A DNA stretch of 64,000 bases from Denitrobaculum sp965232285 (GCA_965232285.1 CBDDPL010000004.1:3472001-3536000); one strand, 5' to 3'. Shown: positions 43,051 through 52,369, numbered from the stretch's first letter. The notes: generated from the sequence alone by a model not told the origin. Program-made: numbers and translations.

Positions 43051-44466
43051 TCAATAGAGTCTGAGGTACTCCTGCACCTCCCAGTCCGTGACCGTCTGGT
43101 GGTAACGCTCCCACTCGTCGGTCTTATAGGCGATGTAGGAATTGCGCATCACCGGCCCCATCACCTCTCCGGCCAGATCATCCTTGCGCAAGGCCTCCGT
43201 AGCCATCATCAGGTTGCGCGGCAGGCGGCGGATGCCGAGCTCCTCGAACTCGCGATCGGACATGGCGTAAAGGTCCCGGTCGGTGGGCGCGCCCGGATCG
43301 ATCCCTTCAACCACCCCTTTGACCGCGGCTGTCAGGGTCATGCCGAGCGCAAGATAGACGTTCATGCACATGTCGGCGGCGCGGTTCTCGATGCAGTAAC
43401 GGCTCTGCGGCAGGCGGAACTGAGCCGAGCGGTTGTTGTGCCCATAGGTAATGTTGGTGGGCGCCCAGGTGACCGTACCGCCTTCGAAGCCGCCGACCCG
43501 CGGCACCAGCCCGTTGTAGGAGTTGACCGTCGGGCAGGTGATGGCGGTCAACGCCTCGGCATGGGCCATCAGGCCGCCGACGGCATGGCGCGCCTGATCG
43601 CTCCAGCCAAACTCGCTCGAGCCGAAGAGGTTCTCGCCCGGCTTCCCGACCGCCTGCAGCGAGAAGTTGATGTGCGCGCCCGAGCGCCAGTCGCCGGTGG
43701 TCGGCTTCGGCATGAAGGTGATGAACATGCCGTGCTTCTTGGCCACTTCCTTCAACAGGATACGCAGGAAGACCAGCCGGTCGGCCATCTCCAGGAGGTC
43801 GGTGTAGTGGAAGTCGAGCTCGAACTGCGAATAAGCACCTTCCGCGACCACGTCGTGCAGGTTCCAGCCCAGGTCCTCGAGAATGTCGATCATCTCCTTG
43901 AGGAAGGGCATGGAGTCGATGGAATACTCCACGTCGTAGCCGAAGGCCTGCCGGCGCGGCCGCACGCCCTCGGCGGGGTCGTTGTCGATCGCCTTCACCG
44001 GCTGTCCGCTCTCGTCGTAGCGCATGGCGATGAATTCCGGTTCGATCCCGGCGTAGCCGACATAGCCCGCCTGTTCGGCATCGCGGATTGCACGTTTGAG
44101 CGCCTGGCGCGGACAGACGTTATAGGGTTTATCCTCCCAGAAGAGGTCGGCGAAGATGATCGCCGTGGATCTGTCCCAGGGGCAGATGTAGACCGCGTCC
44201 AGATCGGGCACCATGACCTGATCGGAATCGGCCGGCGTCAGCTCGGGCACATAGGAGATCGAGTGCACGGCGAACTGCGGTCCCCTGCCCATGCAGAGCA
44301 GCTCAAAATCGCTCATGGGCACCGGTTTGGTTTTCGGGATGCCGAAGAGATCGATCCAACTGGAGAGCACATACTTGACGCCGGCGTCTTCGAGTTCTCT
44401 GCGTACTGCGGCAATCCGTTCCCTGGACGGCAGGGCATCGGCGAAGTTTTCGACATAAGCGGTCAT
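43051..44466 (-). CDS. GlnT-type glutamine synthetase / gamma-glutamylmethylamide synthetase-like
   Basis: A 471-residue enzyme with the glutamine-synthetase catalytic fold. Metal and ATP residues are seen in AGIEPEFIAM, VAEGAYSQFELDF, SGAHINFSLQ and GHNNRSAQFRLP. It belongs to the GlnT/GMAS class (about 440-470 residues) rather than GlnA type I, lacking the adenylylation loop with its tyrosine. Members ligate ammonia or methylamine to glutamate. With the nearby amine-demethylation genes, gamma-glutamylmethylamide formation is plausible but not provable here. It follows an Lrp-type regulator by 69 bp and precedes a MetX-like gene. Confidence 0.88.
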   Translation of the reverse strand: MTAYVENFADALPSRERIAAVRRELEDAGVKYVLSSWIDLFGIPKTKPVPMSDFELLCMGRGPQFAVHSISYVPELTPADSDQVMVPDLDAVYICPWDRSTAIIFADLFWEDKPYNVCPRQALKRAIRDAEQAGYVGYAGIEPEFIAMRYDESGQPVKAIDNDPAEGVRPRRQAFGYDVEYSIDSMPFLKEMIDILEDLGWNLHDVVAEGAYSQFELDFHYTDLLEMADRLVFLRILLKEVAKKHGMFITFMPKPTTGDWRSGAHINFSLQAVGKPGENLFGSSEFGWSDQARHAVGGLMAHAEALTAITCPTVNSYNGLVPRVGGFEGGTVTWAPTNITYGHNNRSAQFRLPQSRYCIENRAADMCMNVYLALGMTLTAAVKGVVEGIDPGAPTDRDLYAMSDREFEELGIRRLPRNLMMATEALRKDDLAGEVMGPVMRNSYIAYKTDEWERYHQTVTDWEVQEYLRLY

Positions 44467-44535
44467 CGGTCTCTCCCTGGTCGGCCTTACTTGATTGGGT
44501 TCTGCCTGAATGGGTTTTAACTGAACCTGCGGGCG

Positions 44536-45075
44536 TCAACTCCAGTCACGCTTCAGCAGGAACTGGTTCTTGAAGTTCTTCAGGCCGGTCATGGTTTCGC
44601 TGGCGGCAATATCCGGCTGGCCATGGATTTCCTGGCTTAGAAAATCGAGGAAGCCCTGACGGTCGTTGCTGACCACCTCGACCAGAAGATCGAAACGGCC
44701 GCTGACCCAGAGGATGTAGACAACGTCGTTGATCTCGGCGAGCCGCTCCGCAACATCCTGCGGCGCATGGCCCGGCGCCACCTTCAGGCCCAGCATGGCG
44801 TCGGTCTTGTATTCCGCAGCCACAGGATCGGCCATCGCGACGATCCTCAGCATGCCCGCCTGCTTCATGCCGCCGACCCGATTGCGGATCGTGCCCTCCG
44901 AAACCCCCAGTTCCTGGGCGATTTCAGAGAAGGCCATCCGGCCATCCTGCTGCAGCAACTCGATGATCGAGCGATTGAGCTTGTCTTCAGGCGAGGATTT
45001 GTCGCTCTGGCGTGCGGCCTCTTTAGCCTCACCACTTTGAGACAGCATTTCGACAACCTTCGAGCCTCTGGCCAT
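44536..45075 (-). CDS. Lrp/AsnC-family transcriptional regulator
   Basis: A 179-residue regulator with a long charged N-terminal tail (about 40 residues), an HTH (MAFSEIAQELGVSEGTIRNR), and a RAM ligand-binding domain from about residue 90 (VVYILWVSGRFDLLVEV). The ATG follows AAGGAGA at good distance, so the longer frame upstream is discarded. The gene leads the GlnT-MetX-like unit and probably controls it, in response to an amino acid. A 12-bp inverted repeat upstream is a candidate autoregulatory site. Confidence 0.9.
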   Translation of the reverse strand: MARGSKVVEMLSQSGEAKEAARQSDKSSPEDKLNRSIIELLQQDGRMAFSEIAQELGVSEGTIRNRVGGMKQAGMLRIVAMADPVAAEYKTDAMLGLKVAPGHAPQDVAERLAEINDVVYILWVSGRFDLLVEVVSNDRQGFLDFLSQEIHGQPDIAASETMTGLKNFKNQFLLKRDWS

Positions 45076-45109
45076 AGACGTCTCCTTCAAGACAATCACA
45101 GGAATATCT

Positions 45110-45150
45110 ACGAATATCGAAGTTATCAAGAAAATTTTTTCGATATTCGT
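45110..45150 (-). promoter_or_regulatory. 12-bp inverted repeat upstream of the Lrp-type regulator
   Basis: ACGAATATCGAA at 45110-45121 is the perfect complement of TTCGATATTCGT at 45139-45150, 17 bp apart, starting 34 bp before the regulator's start codon. A half-site copy (GAATATC) sits at 45102. The spacing places the two arms on the same DNA face, typical for an Lrp octamer site. Confidence 0.55.
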
Positions 45151-45425
45151 ATTTAAAGAAGCAAAAAAAGCGCAATTCGCTATCCAGATTGAGATTTTGC
45201 TAAATTCGTAGAACGGAGTCAGGACCGAAGCGACAGCCACAGCCGAACGCCGTCGCCGTAAAGAGAAAGTCGAAAATCTCCTTGAAACCAGCGACCGCTG
45301 TCTCCTCGACACGGGCCGCCTGACGGGCTCTCATGACACAAGAATGCCACAGCGCTTCCACACCGAATGCGCGTTGACATTTATTCGTCACAACAACATA
45401 ATAAGCATACAAACAACTCTAATCT

Positions 45426-45457
45426 AAAGCGGTTTTCTGTCAGGAGCGAACCGCTTT
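45426..45457. repeat. REP-like hairpin
   Basis: AAAGCGGTT (45426-45434) pairs with AACCGCTTT (45449-45457) with a 14-base loop. No T-run follows. The sequence has the look of a dispersed alphaproteobacterial palindrome; it could also be a transcriptional element. Confidence 0.45.
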
Positions 45458-45551
45458 CGAAACTCCACAGGGAAAATCAAATGTCGAGGAGGGCACCGCC
45501 CTCATAAGGGATTCGGCTAAGGTTCGGGGCAAAAACGATTCGGGGCACAGC

Positions 45552-47315
45552 ATGGAAATCGAACTGGGCAATCTGCGCTTCAACACCGAATATCAGCTAA
45601 CCTTCATCGGCGGCCTCGCCTTTTTGTTTTTCTATTGCTACGACAGCTTCAACAAGCCGGTTAAATCGGGCGACTCCTTCGTCACGACTCTCGCGCCACG
45701 CCAACTCGCCTCCAACCAGGACTACCTCAAGGCCTTCCTGGTCTATTTCTTCCTGATGGCGCTGATCTATTCCTTCCTTTCGATCTTCTTCCCACACATC
45801 TTGCAGGCGGTCGAGTTCGCCGGCCTGGGCGACATCTCGGTCGGCTTCGCGGCGACGCCGGAGCACGAGGGCGGCGCGGAGGGCTTGACCGAGGCCTTCA
45901 GCTTCACCAGTCCGGAAGCCACCTACGCCGCTGCCTGGATGCCCATGGCCATCGCCATGATCCTGACCGGAATCTCGACCAACTATCAGTGGCTCAACCG
46001 GATCGAACTCTCGGTACGCAGTGCCACCCACCGCATCATCGGTATCCCGGACGGCATCGAGAAGCTGGCCCAGCGGATTCAGTCCGCCCTGCTCGACGTC
46101 GAAGCGCTCGACAGCGCCGACAGCGCCTTCATCCGTGAGAAGTTCAAGCTGATCACCGGCAAGGAGCTGCCCAGTCTCGCGACCTACTACGACGACGTCA
46201 TCACCGCCGATCCTCTGCGCCGCTGGATCCGCCTGCAGTTCCTCTTCGACCGGATCGAAAACAAAAAGCACCTGATGTCCGAACAGGTGAACGTGCATGT
46301 CTTCGAGCACTACGATTTCATCCTGAACCGCATCCGCCTCGCGGCCCTGGAGCTGTCGAACCTGGAGCGGGTCAAACCGGTTCTTGCCCCCGCCGACCTG
46401 GGGCAGGCCCAGGCCCAGAACATCACCGAACGGCAGGTCGCCACCACGCGTAAGATCGACGCCGCGCTGCATGACGTCCATGCCATCCTCGCGGCCAGCA
46501 TATTCCAGCACAACAACGACCCGACCGAGGTGACCAAGGCCTTCCAGGCCCTGGGACTTTCGAGTACCGCAATCCGCAAGGACAACATCATCAACGGCGT
46601 GATCGCCGCCATCTTCATGCTGTTCTTCCTGGTGATCGTAATCGTGCTGCTGACACCGCCGATCGCGGCCATGCTGCAAATCACTACCTCCGAAGCCTTT
46701 CCACAGGACGCCGCCGACGCGCTGATCTGGGCGACCTCCGCGATCAGCCTGCATGGTGCCGCGGCTCTGATGGCCTGGAGCTATCAGAACAAACGCATCA
46801 GCGCACGGCGCTGGCGGCCCATGAACATCGGCAAGTTCGAAGTGCCGGCGCTGCAATACAGCTTCGCCTGTTTCGTCACCTACCTGGCCGGCAGCCTCGC
46901 CCTGCTGTTCTGGTGGTGGGCCAAGCAGCTCTTTGCCGGCGAGACCCTGATCCTGACCCAGAACGAACTCTGGATTCCGATCTTCGGTGTGCTCGGCATG
47001 GTCACTGGTTTCTGGGTGCTCTACACCATCGACGTGGCGCAGCGGCGCGATCTCTCAAAGCAGCGCCTGCTGGTGCAGCCCCTGCTGCACGGCGTGACCA
47101 CCGGCTTCGCTGGCTATTTCCTCATGACTCTGTTCCTCAGCGGCAATCCGGATCTGGCCTTCAGCATTTACGTCGGCATCGTCACGGCCCTACAGGGCGG
47201 GCTGATCGGCACCATCGTCACCCTCTTCTCCCGTCATCAGTTCACGCTGTCCGGACAGGAAAAGGAACCGGCCAGCGCCAGCATCGTGACCGGCCAGCCG
47301 GCGCCGATGCCGTGA
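45552..47315 (+). CDS. Polytopic membrane protein of unknown function
   Basis: A 587-residue integral membrane protein, not recognised. Hydrophobic helices lie at about residues 14-29, 62-82, 125-140, 355-380, 393-410, 430-455, 470-490, 510-530 and 535-560. A large soluble segment (about 150-345, helical) lies between, presumably cytoplasmic. GTG and later starts were not needed: the first ATG precedes MEIELGNLRFNTEYQ. It is 14 bp from a solute-binding-protein gene and surely co-transcribed, so the two may form a sensing or channel pair. No transporter signature was found. Confidence 0.7.
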   Translation: MEIELGNLRFNTEYQLTFIGGLAFLFFYCYDSFNKPVKSGDSFVTTLAPRQLASNQDYLKAFLVYFFLMALIYSFLSIFFPHILQAVEFAGLGDISVGFAATPEHEGGAEGLTEAFSFTSPEATYAAAWMPMAIAMILTGISTNYQWLNRIELSVRSATHRIIGIPDGIEKLAQRIQSALLDVEALDSADSAFIREKFKLITGKELPSLATYYDDVITADPLRRWIRLQFLFDRIENKKHLMSEQVNVHVFEHYDFILNRIRLAALELSNLERVKPVLAPADLGQAQAQNITERQVATTRKIDAALHDVHAILAASIFQHNNDPTEVTKAFQALGLSSTAIRKDNIINGVIAAIFMLFFLVIVIVLLTPPIAAMLQITTSEAFPQDAADALIWATSAISLHGAAALMAWSYQNKRISARRWRPMNIGKFEVPALQYSFACFVTYLAGSLALLFWWWAKQLFAGETLILTQNELWIPIFGVLGMVTGFWVLYTIDVAQRRDLSKQRLLVQPLLHGVTTGFAGYFLMTLFLSGNPDLAFSIYVGIVTALQGGLIGTIVTLFSRHQFTLSGQEKEPASASIVTGQPAPMP

Positions 47316-47329
47316 GGAAAAAGGACCGC

Positions 47330-48229
47330 ATGATCGTGATTCCCCAGCACCGCCTGCCGACATTGGTCGCTCTCCTGCCCGGGCTCCTGCCCGCGCTTCT
47401 GTCAGCCTTCATCCTTGGACTCGCCTCTGTGCCGGCGCGGGCGGCGCAGGAAGAGGTCGAGACCATACGCCTCGGCGTGCGCCCTGACGCCGCACCGCTC
47501 TCGTTCCTGAAGGACGGCACCTGGGTCGGCTACAGCGTCGATCTCTGCAGCCGAATCATCTCAGCCTATGACGACAGCCTGACCGAGGGCCGTCGCGCAG
47601 AGGCCACCTTCGTACCTGTGACCGCCGCCAACCGCTTCGAGCTCTTGAAGAACGAAGAGGTCGACATGCTCTGCGAGGCCACCACGGTCACCATCAGCCG
47701 CATGAAGGAGCATCATTTCTCTCTCCTGACCTTCGTCAGCGGCGCCGGCGGTATCAAGAAGAAGCAAACCACCATCCGCGCCCTCAAAGGCAAGTCGACC
47801 CGCGCGCTGGGCATCAAGGTCAGCGTGGTCGACGGCACCACCACCAAGGCCCAGGTGGAAAAACTGCTGGGTTATGTCGTGGTCTTCCCCAAGAAACCGG
47901 TGCCCAATCACGACGAGGCCTTCGAGTTGCTGCGCAAGGGCGAGGTCGAGCTCTACGTCGGCGACCGGGTGATCCTGCGCGAAAAGCTGCTCAACGAGGA
48001 TGACCGGGACGATTACGACCTCTCCGCCGGCTTCCTCTCCTACGAACCCTACGCCATCGCGATCCGCCACGGCCGCGAAGACCTGCTGCAAACCGCCAAC
48101 GCCACCCTCGCCCGCCTCTATCGCGACGGCGACGACGGCATCAAGCCGATCTATGATCTCTGGTTCAAGGACAGCAAGATGAGCCGGCTGCTCTGGTCGA
48201 TGTATCAGTTGCAGAAACTGCCGGAGTAA
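47330..48229 (+). CDS. Periplasmic solute-binding protein, amino-acid (family 3) type
   Basis: A 299-residue protein with a signal peptide of about 38 residues (LVALLPGLLPALLSAFILGL). A family-3 binding fold follows: IRLGVRPDAAPLSFLKDGTW, VGYSVDLCSRIISAY and ELYVGDRVIL. Ligands of this fold are polar amino acids or related compounds. No ABC permease or ATPase is present; its sole partner is the upstream membrane protein. Such arrangement suggests an accessory receptor, not a classical importer. The ATG follows AAGGA. Confidence 0.85.
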   Translation: MIVIPQHRLPTLVALLPGLLPALLSAFILGLASVPARAAQEEVETIRLGVRPDAAPLSFLKDGTWVGYSVDLCSRIISAYDDSLTEGRRAEATFVPVTAANRFELLKNEEVDMLCEATTVTISRMKEHHFSLLTFVSGAGGIKKKQTTIRALKGKSTRALGIKVSVVDGTTTKAQVEKLLGYVVVFPKKPVPNHDEAFELLRKGEVELYVGDRVILREKLLNEDDRDDYDLSAGFLSYEPYAIAIRHGREDLLQTANATLARLYRDGDDGIKPIYDLWFKDSKMSRLLWSMYQLQKLPE

Positions 48230-48399
48230 TCCCTCGGTCGAACAGGCTTCGACGGTGATTCACCAAGTCCGGACTATCCGATCGGTGCCGTTCGTTTTGC
48301 GGAACGATGGCCCGCAGGCTCAGCCAAAAACACAAAGCTCGCGGGGACCGATACTTCCTCTCTATACTTCCCGAAACAAGATTCGGGGGATGTAATCCT

Positions 48400-49620
48400 A
48401 TGAGCGAAAGCAGCGGTTTGGCGGCGCCCAGGGAGGCCAGCTATGACGTCGTCATCGTGGGCGGCGCCATGCTGGGCTCTTCGAGCGCCTGGTTTCTGGC
48501 GAACAATCCGGACTTCGACGGCTCGGTGCTGGTGGTCGAACGTGATCCGAGTTACGAGTTCACCTCGACGGCACGCACCAACACCTGCATCCGGCAGCAG
48601 TTTTCCAACGAGATCAACGTCCGCATCTCGCAGTTCGGCGCCGAGTTCGTGAAGAACTTCCGCGACTTCATGGGCGGCGATCCCCGCGTGCCAGATGTGC
48701 CGCTGCAAAGCTTTGGCTATATGTATCTGGCCGACAATGAGGCCTTCGCCGCCGTTCTGCGGGAGAACCAGAAACTGCAAGCCGCCTGCGGCGCCGGCAC
48801 CCGGATCCTGACGCCCGAGGAAATCGCCGCAGCCTACCCCTTCTATAATCTGGAGGGCATCGTCGCCGGCAGCCATAACCTGGTGGACGAAGGCTACTTC
48901 GAAGGCAGCACGCTGTTCGACTGGTGGAAACGTTCGGCACGGGAAAAGGGCGTCGAATATCTCACCAACGAAGTGGTCGCCATGACCCGCAACGCCGCCG
49001 GGACCCGGGTCGAAAGCGTGACCTTGAAATCCGGCGAGACAGTGACCTGCGGAACGCTGGTCAACGCCTCCGGCCCCCGGGCAGTCCTGACCTCGCGCAT
49101 GGCCGGCATCGAGATCCCGGTCGAGCCGCGCAAGCGCTACACCTACATCTTCGACGCGGAGCAGCCGCTGGACCGCGATCTGCCCCTGACCATCGATCCC
49201 TCCGGCGTGCATATGCGCAGCGACGGCGCCTACTACCTGGGCGGCTGCCCGCCGGATGACGACCCCGCCGTCGACTACGATGACTTCGAAGAGGATCACA
49301 GCCTCTGGGAGGAAAAGGCCTGGCCGGCGATCGCCAATCGCATCCCGCAGTTCGAGGCGATCAAGCTGATCAACTCCTGGGTCGGCCACTACGCCTACAA
49401 CACCCTCGACCAGAACGCGATCCTCGGCCCCCACAGCCAGGTGGAGAACTTCATCTTCGTCAATGGCTTTTCGGGGCACGGCTTCCAGCAGTCACCGGCC
49501 ATGGGCCGCGGCCTTTGCGAACTGGTGGCTTACGGCGAATTCCGGACGCTGGACCTCTCCCCCTTCGGCTACGCGCGGATCGCGGAAAACCGGCCCTTCC
49601 TGGAGAAGGCGATCATTTAA
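48400..49620 (+). CDS. DAO-family FAD-dependent oxidoreductase
   Basis: A 406-residue amine/amino-acid oxidase-like flavoprotein. FAD-binding DVVIVGGAMLGSSSAWFLAN opens the fold. The C-terminal part FVNGFSGHGFQQSPAMGRGL is a flavin-contact motif common in sarcosine- and dimethylglycine-type dehydrogenases. Residues around TNTCIRQQFSNEINV are conserved in this subgroup. The physiological amine is unknown; it is a further candidate for N-methyl amine oxidation. A GGGGGA site precedes the ATG, so the upstream frame is discarded. It appears monocistronic, with a short hairpin 20 bp downstream. Confidence 0.86.
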   Translation: MSESSGLAAPREASYDVVIVGGAMLGSSSAWFLANNPDFDGSVLVVERDPSYEFTSTARTNTCIRQQFSNEINVRISQFGAEFVKNFRDFMGGDPRVPDVPLQSFGYMYLADNEAFAAVLRENQKLQAACGAGTRILTPEEIAAAYPFYNLEGIVAGSHNLVDEGYFEGSTLFDWWKRSAREKGVEYLTNEVVAMTRNAAGTRVESVTLKSGETVTCGTLVNASGPRAVLTSRMAGIEIPVEPRKRYTYIFDAEQPLDRDLPLTIDPSGVHMRSDGAYYLGGCPPDDDPAVDYDDFEEDHSLWEEKAWPAIANRIPQFEAIKLINSWVGHYAYNTLDQNAILGPHSQVENFIFVNGFSGHGFQQSPAMGRGLCELVAYGEFRTLDLSPFGYARIAENRPFLEKAII

Positions 49621-49639
49621 CCCTTAGCGGCTGATCACT

Positions 49640-49659
49640 CCTGACAGACCCCTGTCAGG
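49640..49659 (+). terminator. Possible weak terminator after the DAO gene
   Basis: CCTGACAG (49640-49647) can pair with CTGTCAGG (49652-49659). Only a short T-run (TTCTT) follows after several other bases. Confidence 0.4.
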
Positions 49660-49710
49660 AAGGGGTTCTTAAGATCGATCCAATCCTTCGATCTTTTGGA
49701 CCCAGGCAGC

Positions 49711-50607
49711 ATGACCGACTTCGCTTCACCGACGCTTCAGACCGGGAACAACCAGCGGCAACACCTGATCGGCGTGCTGCTGGTCATCGCCTCGGCGATC
49801 GTCTTCAGCCTGGCCGGAATCCTCACCAAGATGATCGAGAGCGATGCCTGGACCATCGCCTGCTGGCGTGGTCTTTTCGGCGCCATCTTGATCACGCTCT
49901 ACGTTCTCTGGCGCCAGCGCGGGCGCCGGCGCCGGGACAGCTTCGCCCTGGGTTGGCGCGGCTGGCTGCTGGCGACCATCGGCAGCCTCTCGACCCTCGC
50001 CTTCATCAATGCCTTCAAACTGACCTACGTCGCCAATGTCGCCATCATCTACGCCACCGCGCCCTTCATCGCGGCGGCCCTCGAATGGATGATGCGCGGT
50101 GCAGGTGTCCGGCCGTCGACCATGTTTGCCGCAATTGCTTCCCTGCTTGGTGTGGCAGTCATGGCCGGCGCCGGCGCCGCAACGGGTGCCTGGCTCGGCG
50201 ATAGTCTGGCGCTGCTCATGACCCTGGGCATGTCACTCTATATGGTCCTGGTCCGGGTCTTCGAGGACACGCCGGTGGTACTGGCTGCCGCCGCCTCGGC
50301 CTTCCAGCTCTTCATCTTCGGCTGGTTCGTCACCGACCCACTGGCGGTCTCGCAAAGCGACGCGCTTCTGCTGCTGCTCTTCGGCGTGGTCTTCGCCCTT
50401 GCTGCCATCCTGTTAACCGAGGGCACCCGCATGATCCCGGCCGCTGAAGCCGGCCTGCTGGGTTCGGCCGAGACACCCCTGGCCGTGGTCTTTGCCTGGC
50501 TGATCCTCGCAGAACTGCCGCCGGCGGCCAGCCTGATCGGCGGGGTTATCGTGATGATCGCCGTGATCGGTCATGCGGGCCGGGACTTCCTGCGAGCTGG
50601 ACGCTAA
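49711..50607 (+). CDS. EamA/DMT-family transporter
   Basis: A 298-residue membrane protein with about ten helices arranged as two EamA repeats. The first repeat begins LIGVLLVIASAIVFSLAGIL and the second starts near LGDSLALLMTLGMSLYMVLV, ending with the typical EAGLLGSAETPLAVVFAWLI. DMT permeases export or import metabolites such as amino acids. The substrate is unknown. A TTG-initiated longer frame is less likely. It is eight bp before the next gene, which may be co-transcribed. Confidence 0.92.
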   Translation: MTDFASPTLQTGNNQRQHLIGVLLVIASAIVFSLAGILTKMIESDAWTIACWRGLFGAILITLYVLWRQRGRRRRDSFALGWRGWLLATIGSLSTLAFINAFKLTYVANVAIIYATAPFIAAALEWMMRGAGVRPSTMFAAIASLLGVAVMAGAGAATGAWLGDSLALLMTLGMSLYMVLVRVFEDTPVVLAAAASAFQLFIFGWFVTDPLAVSQSDALLLLLFGVVFALAAILLTEGTRMIPAAEAGLLGSAETPLAVVFAWLILAELPPAASLIGGVIVMIAVIGHAGRDFLRAGR

Positions 50608-50615
50608 ACTCTCCT

Positions 50616-51230
50616 ATGCGCAAACCCGGATCCATGCGCGGCCTGGAGGAACTCGGCCGCACGCGGCTGAGCCCCAATTTCTTCTTCCGCGATTTCCTCT
50701 ATTCGGAGATCGCGGGTTTCTACGGCCTTCCCAACATTCCCACCGACCCGGATCTCGCGATCGCAGCCGGCCAGCGGCTCTGCGAGGAACTGCTCGAGCC
50801 CCTGCAGGAAAGCTTCGGGCGTATCGCGGTTCGCTCGGGCTATCGTTCCGCCGAGGTGACAGCCTTCGGCAATGCGCGCAGGCAGGGCGCCAGCGTCAAG
50901 GCCAACGCCGCCTATCACGTCTGGGACCTGCGCGACGCCCAGGGTCGCATGGGCGCCGCCGCCTGTGTCGTCGTCCCCTGGTTCGCCGACCGCTACCGGG
51001 CGGGCGCCGACTGGCGCAACCTCGCCTGGTGGATCCACGACCACCTGCCCTACGCGCACCTGCAGTTCTTTCCCAAACTCTGCGCCTTCAATATCCAATG
51101 GCATGAAGAGCCCGAGCGGCGGATCGACAGCTTCATTGCACCCAAGGGCTGCCTCACCCGGCCCGGAATGGCGAATCACGAAGGCGACCACTCGGATTGC
51201 TATGCGGGCTTCCTGAAACTTCGGCAATAA
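50616..51230 (+). CDS. Peptidase M15-like (D-Ala-D-Ala carboxypeptidase-like) domain protein
   Basis: A 204-residue protein. IAVRSGYRSAEVTAFGN, AAYHVWDLRDAQGRMGAAAC and HDHLPYAHLQFFP match in order the layout of the M15 metallopeptidase fold (VRSGYRS, then a zinc His/Asp pair, then a His near the C-terminus). The typical SxHxxGxAxD is diverged (YHVWDLRDAQG), so activity is uncertain. No signal peptide, so it would act in the cytoplasm or be non-catalytic. Likely cotranscribed with the DMT transporter, which starts eight bp upstream. Confidence 0.6.
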   Translation: MRKPGSMRGLEELGRTRLSPNFFFRDFLYSEIAGFYGLPNIPTDPDLAIAAGQRLCEELLEPLQESFGRIAVRSGYRSAEVTAFGNARRQGASVKANAAYHVWDLRDAQGRMGAAACVVVPWFADRYRAGADWRNLAWWIHDHLPYAHLQFFPKLCAFNIQWHEEPERRIDSFIAPKGCLTRPGMANHEGDHSDCYAGFLKLRQ

Positions 51231-51265
51231 ATTTGAGGCAGAGCTTGAAATTTAAGGCAGGGCTT

Positions 51266-51295
51266 GCTCCCGGCCGCGACAAAGCGGCCGGGAGC
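51266..51295. terminator. G+C-rich hairpin between convergent genes
   Basis: GCTCCCGGCCGC at 51266-51277 is the exact complement of GCGGCCGGGAGC at 51284-51295, loop GACAAA. It sits between the converging M15-like and peptidase genes; no T-run follows, so a bidirectional structure is likely. A degenerate direct repeat (AGGCAGAGCTTG / AGGCAGGGCTTG) precedes it. Confidence 0.55.
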
Positions 51296-51335
51296 GACGG
51301 CATCATACTCCCAAGGTCCTACGCCACCACCCGCC

Positions 51336-52367
51336 TCAGACGATCTCGACCCGCAGCAAGGCGCGCACATGCTGGATCTGGTTCAGGATCGTCGCGACCG
51401 GCGAGCCGGCAAACAGCAGCCCGACGGCGCGGTTGTCCTCCCGATTGGCGACGATCGACCCGGAGTCACCGCCTGCCGACATGTTGGTGGTGATGATCTG
51501 ATCGCGGAAGCGCGCCACGCGGCCTGCGCCGAAGTTCACATCCACGGTCGCATTCACCGCGACGATCCGGCCGGTCGTGTAGTTCGTGGTCCGGCCGGTC
51601 TTGTGGAGCCGCATGCCGACGTTGACCTGCGCCCGCGGCGTCCAGCCCTGCAGATGCCCCACCCAGTGAATTTCACGCTTCAGGTCATGGAACTGACCTT
51701 CCGCCACGGCGGCGTCGACCAGGTTGCGGTGGAAAGCCCGCGGAACCGGCGGTTCGAAGGTGATCGGGATGAAGCGGTTCAGCCTTGCAATCCGGTCCGA
51801 GGGATCGACGCCGCCGTCAAAAGGTCCTGGTTGCAGAATCGGATCTCCCAGGCCCGCATTGTTGCTGTTGGCGAGCACATGATTGTTGCTCAGGATGTAA
51901 TAGCGGCCGGGGATACCCGAGGGATTGCTGCCGGTTCCTTCCAGGTCGTACACGCAGGTTCCGATGGTGCCCGCGGTGATGTTGAAATGGCCGACGGAGT
52001 AGCCGCCCGACGCCGGCCTGATCCGTCTGGCGAGGGCTTCGATACCGACTTGCGCCGGTTCGGCCTGACCGGCGAAAAGCTCACCGACCGCCAGCACGTC
52101 AGTCTGCATGTCATCGATCTTCGAGGGGATGACATCGTCGTCGCTCAGTTCGTCCGGCCCGACCTTTTGCGACACCAGGGCCAGGAGTGCGGGCTTACCG
52201 GTTGGGGTCCCGTTGGACCACTTGACCCCCAGGCCGAAACCGACAAGGTTCGCGGGCATCGATTCCGGCTTCATCATGCTGTCGACCGCCATCTTCTGCG
52301 TTTTCAGGGCGGCAGGGCTGGCGGATTCTTCAGGTTTCAAGACCATCTTCGCGATATCATTGGCCAT
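51336..52367 (-). CDS. Trypsin-like serine protease
   Basis: A 343-residue chymotrypsin-fold protease. Catalytic residues by pattern: His163 (ILSNNHVLANSNN), Asp218 (NLVDAAVAEGQ) and Ser302 (SAGGDSGSIV). The N-terminal 60 residues (LVGFGLGVKWSNGTPTGKPA) contain a domain seen in front of this type of bacterial trypsin-like protease. No signal peptide is obvious, so it may be cytoplasmic or exported atypically. A small gene two bp upstream encodes a similar short domain and belongs to the same unit. Substrate unknown. Confidence 0.8.
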   Translation of the reverse strand: MANDIAKMVLKPEESASPAALKTQKMAVDSMMKPESMPANLVGFGLGVKWSNGTPTGKPALLALVSQKVGPDELSDDDVIPSKIDDMQTDVLAVGELFAGQAEPAQVGIEALARRIRPASGGYSVGHFNITAGTIGTCVYDLEGTGSNPSGIPGRYYILSNNHVLANSNNAGLGDPILQPGPFDGGVDPSDRIARLNRFIPITFEPPVPRAFHRNLVDAAVAEGQFHDLKREIHWVGHLQGWTPRAQVNVGMRLHKTGRTTNYTTGRIVAVNATVDVNFGAGRVARFRDQIITTNMSAGGDSGSIVANREDNRAVGLLFAGSPVATILNQIQHVRALLRVEIV

Positions 52368-52369
52368 GA

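Larger units (their letters stand above)
45076..45551. other. Divergent regulatory region, A+T-rich near the Lrp gene
   Basis: A 476-bp gap between the Lrp-type gene and a divergent membrane-protein gene. The 45100-45200 part is A+T-rich with inverted repeats (listed). A palindromic AAAGCGGTT element is at 45426-45457. No gene is supported; the 70-residue frame at 45200-45412 has no start site. Confidence 0.5.
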
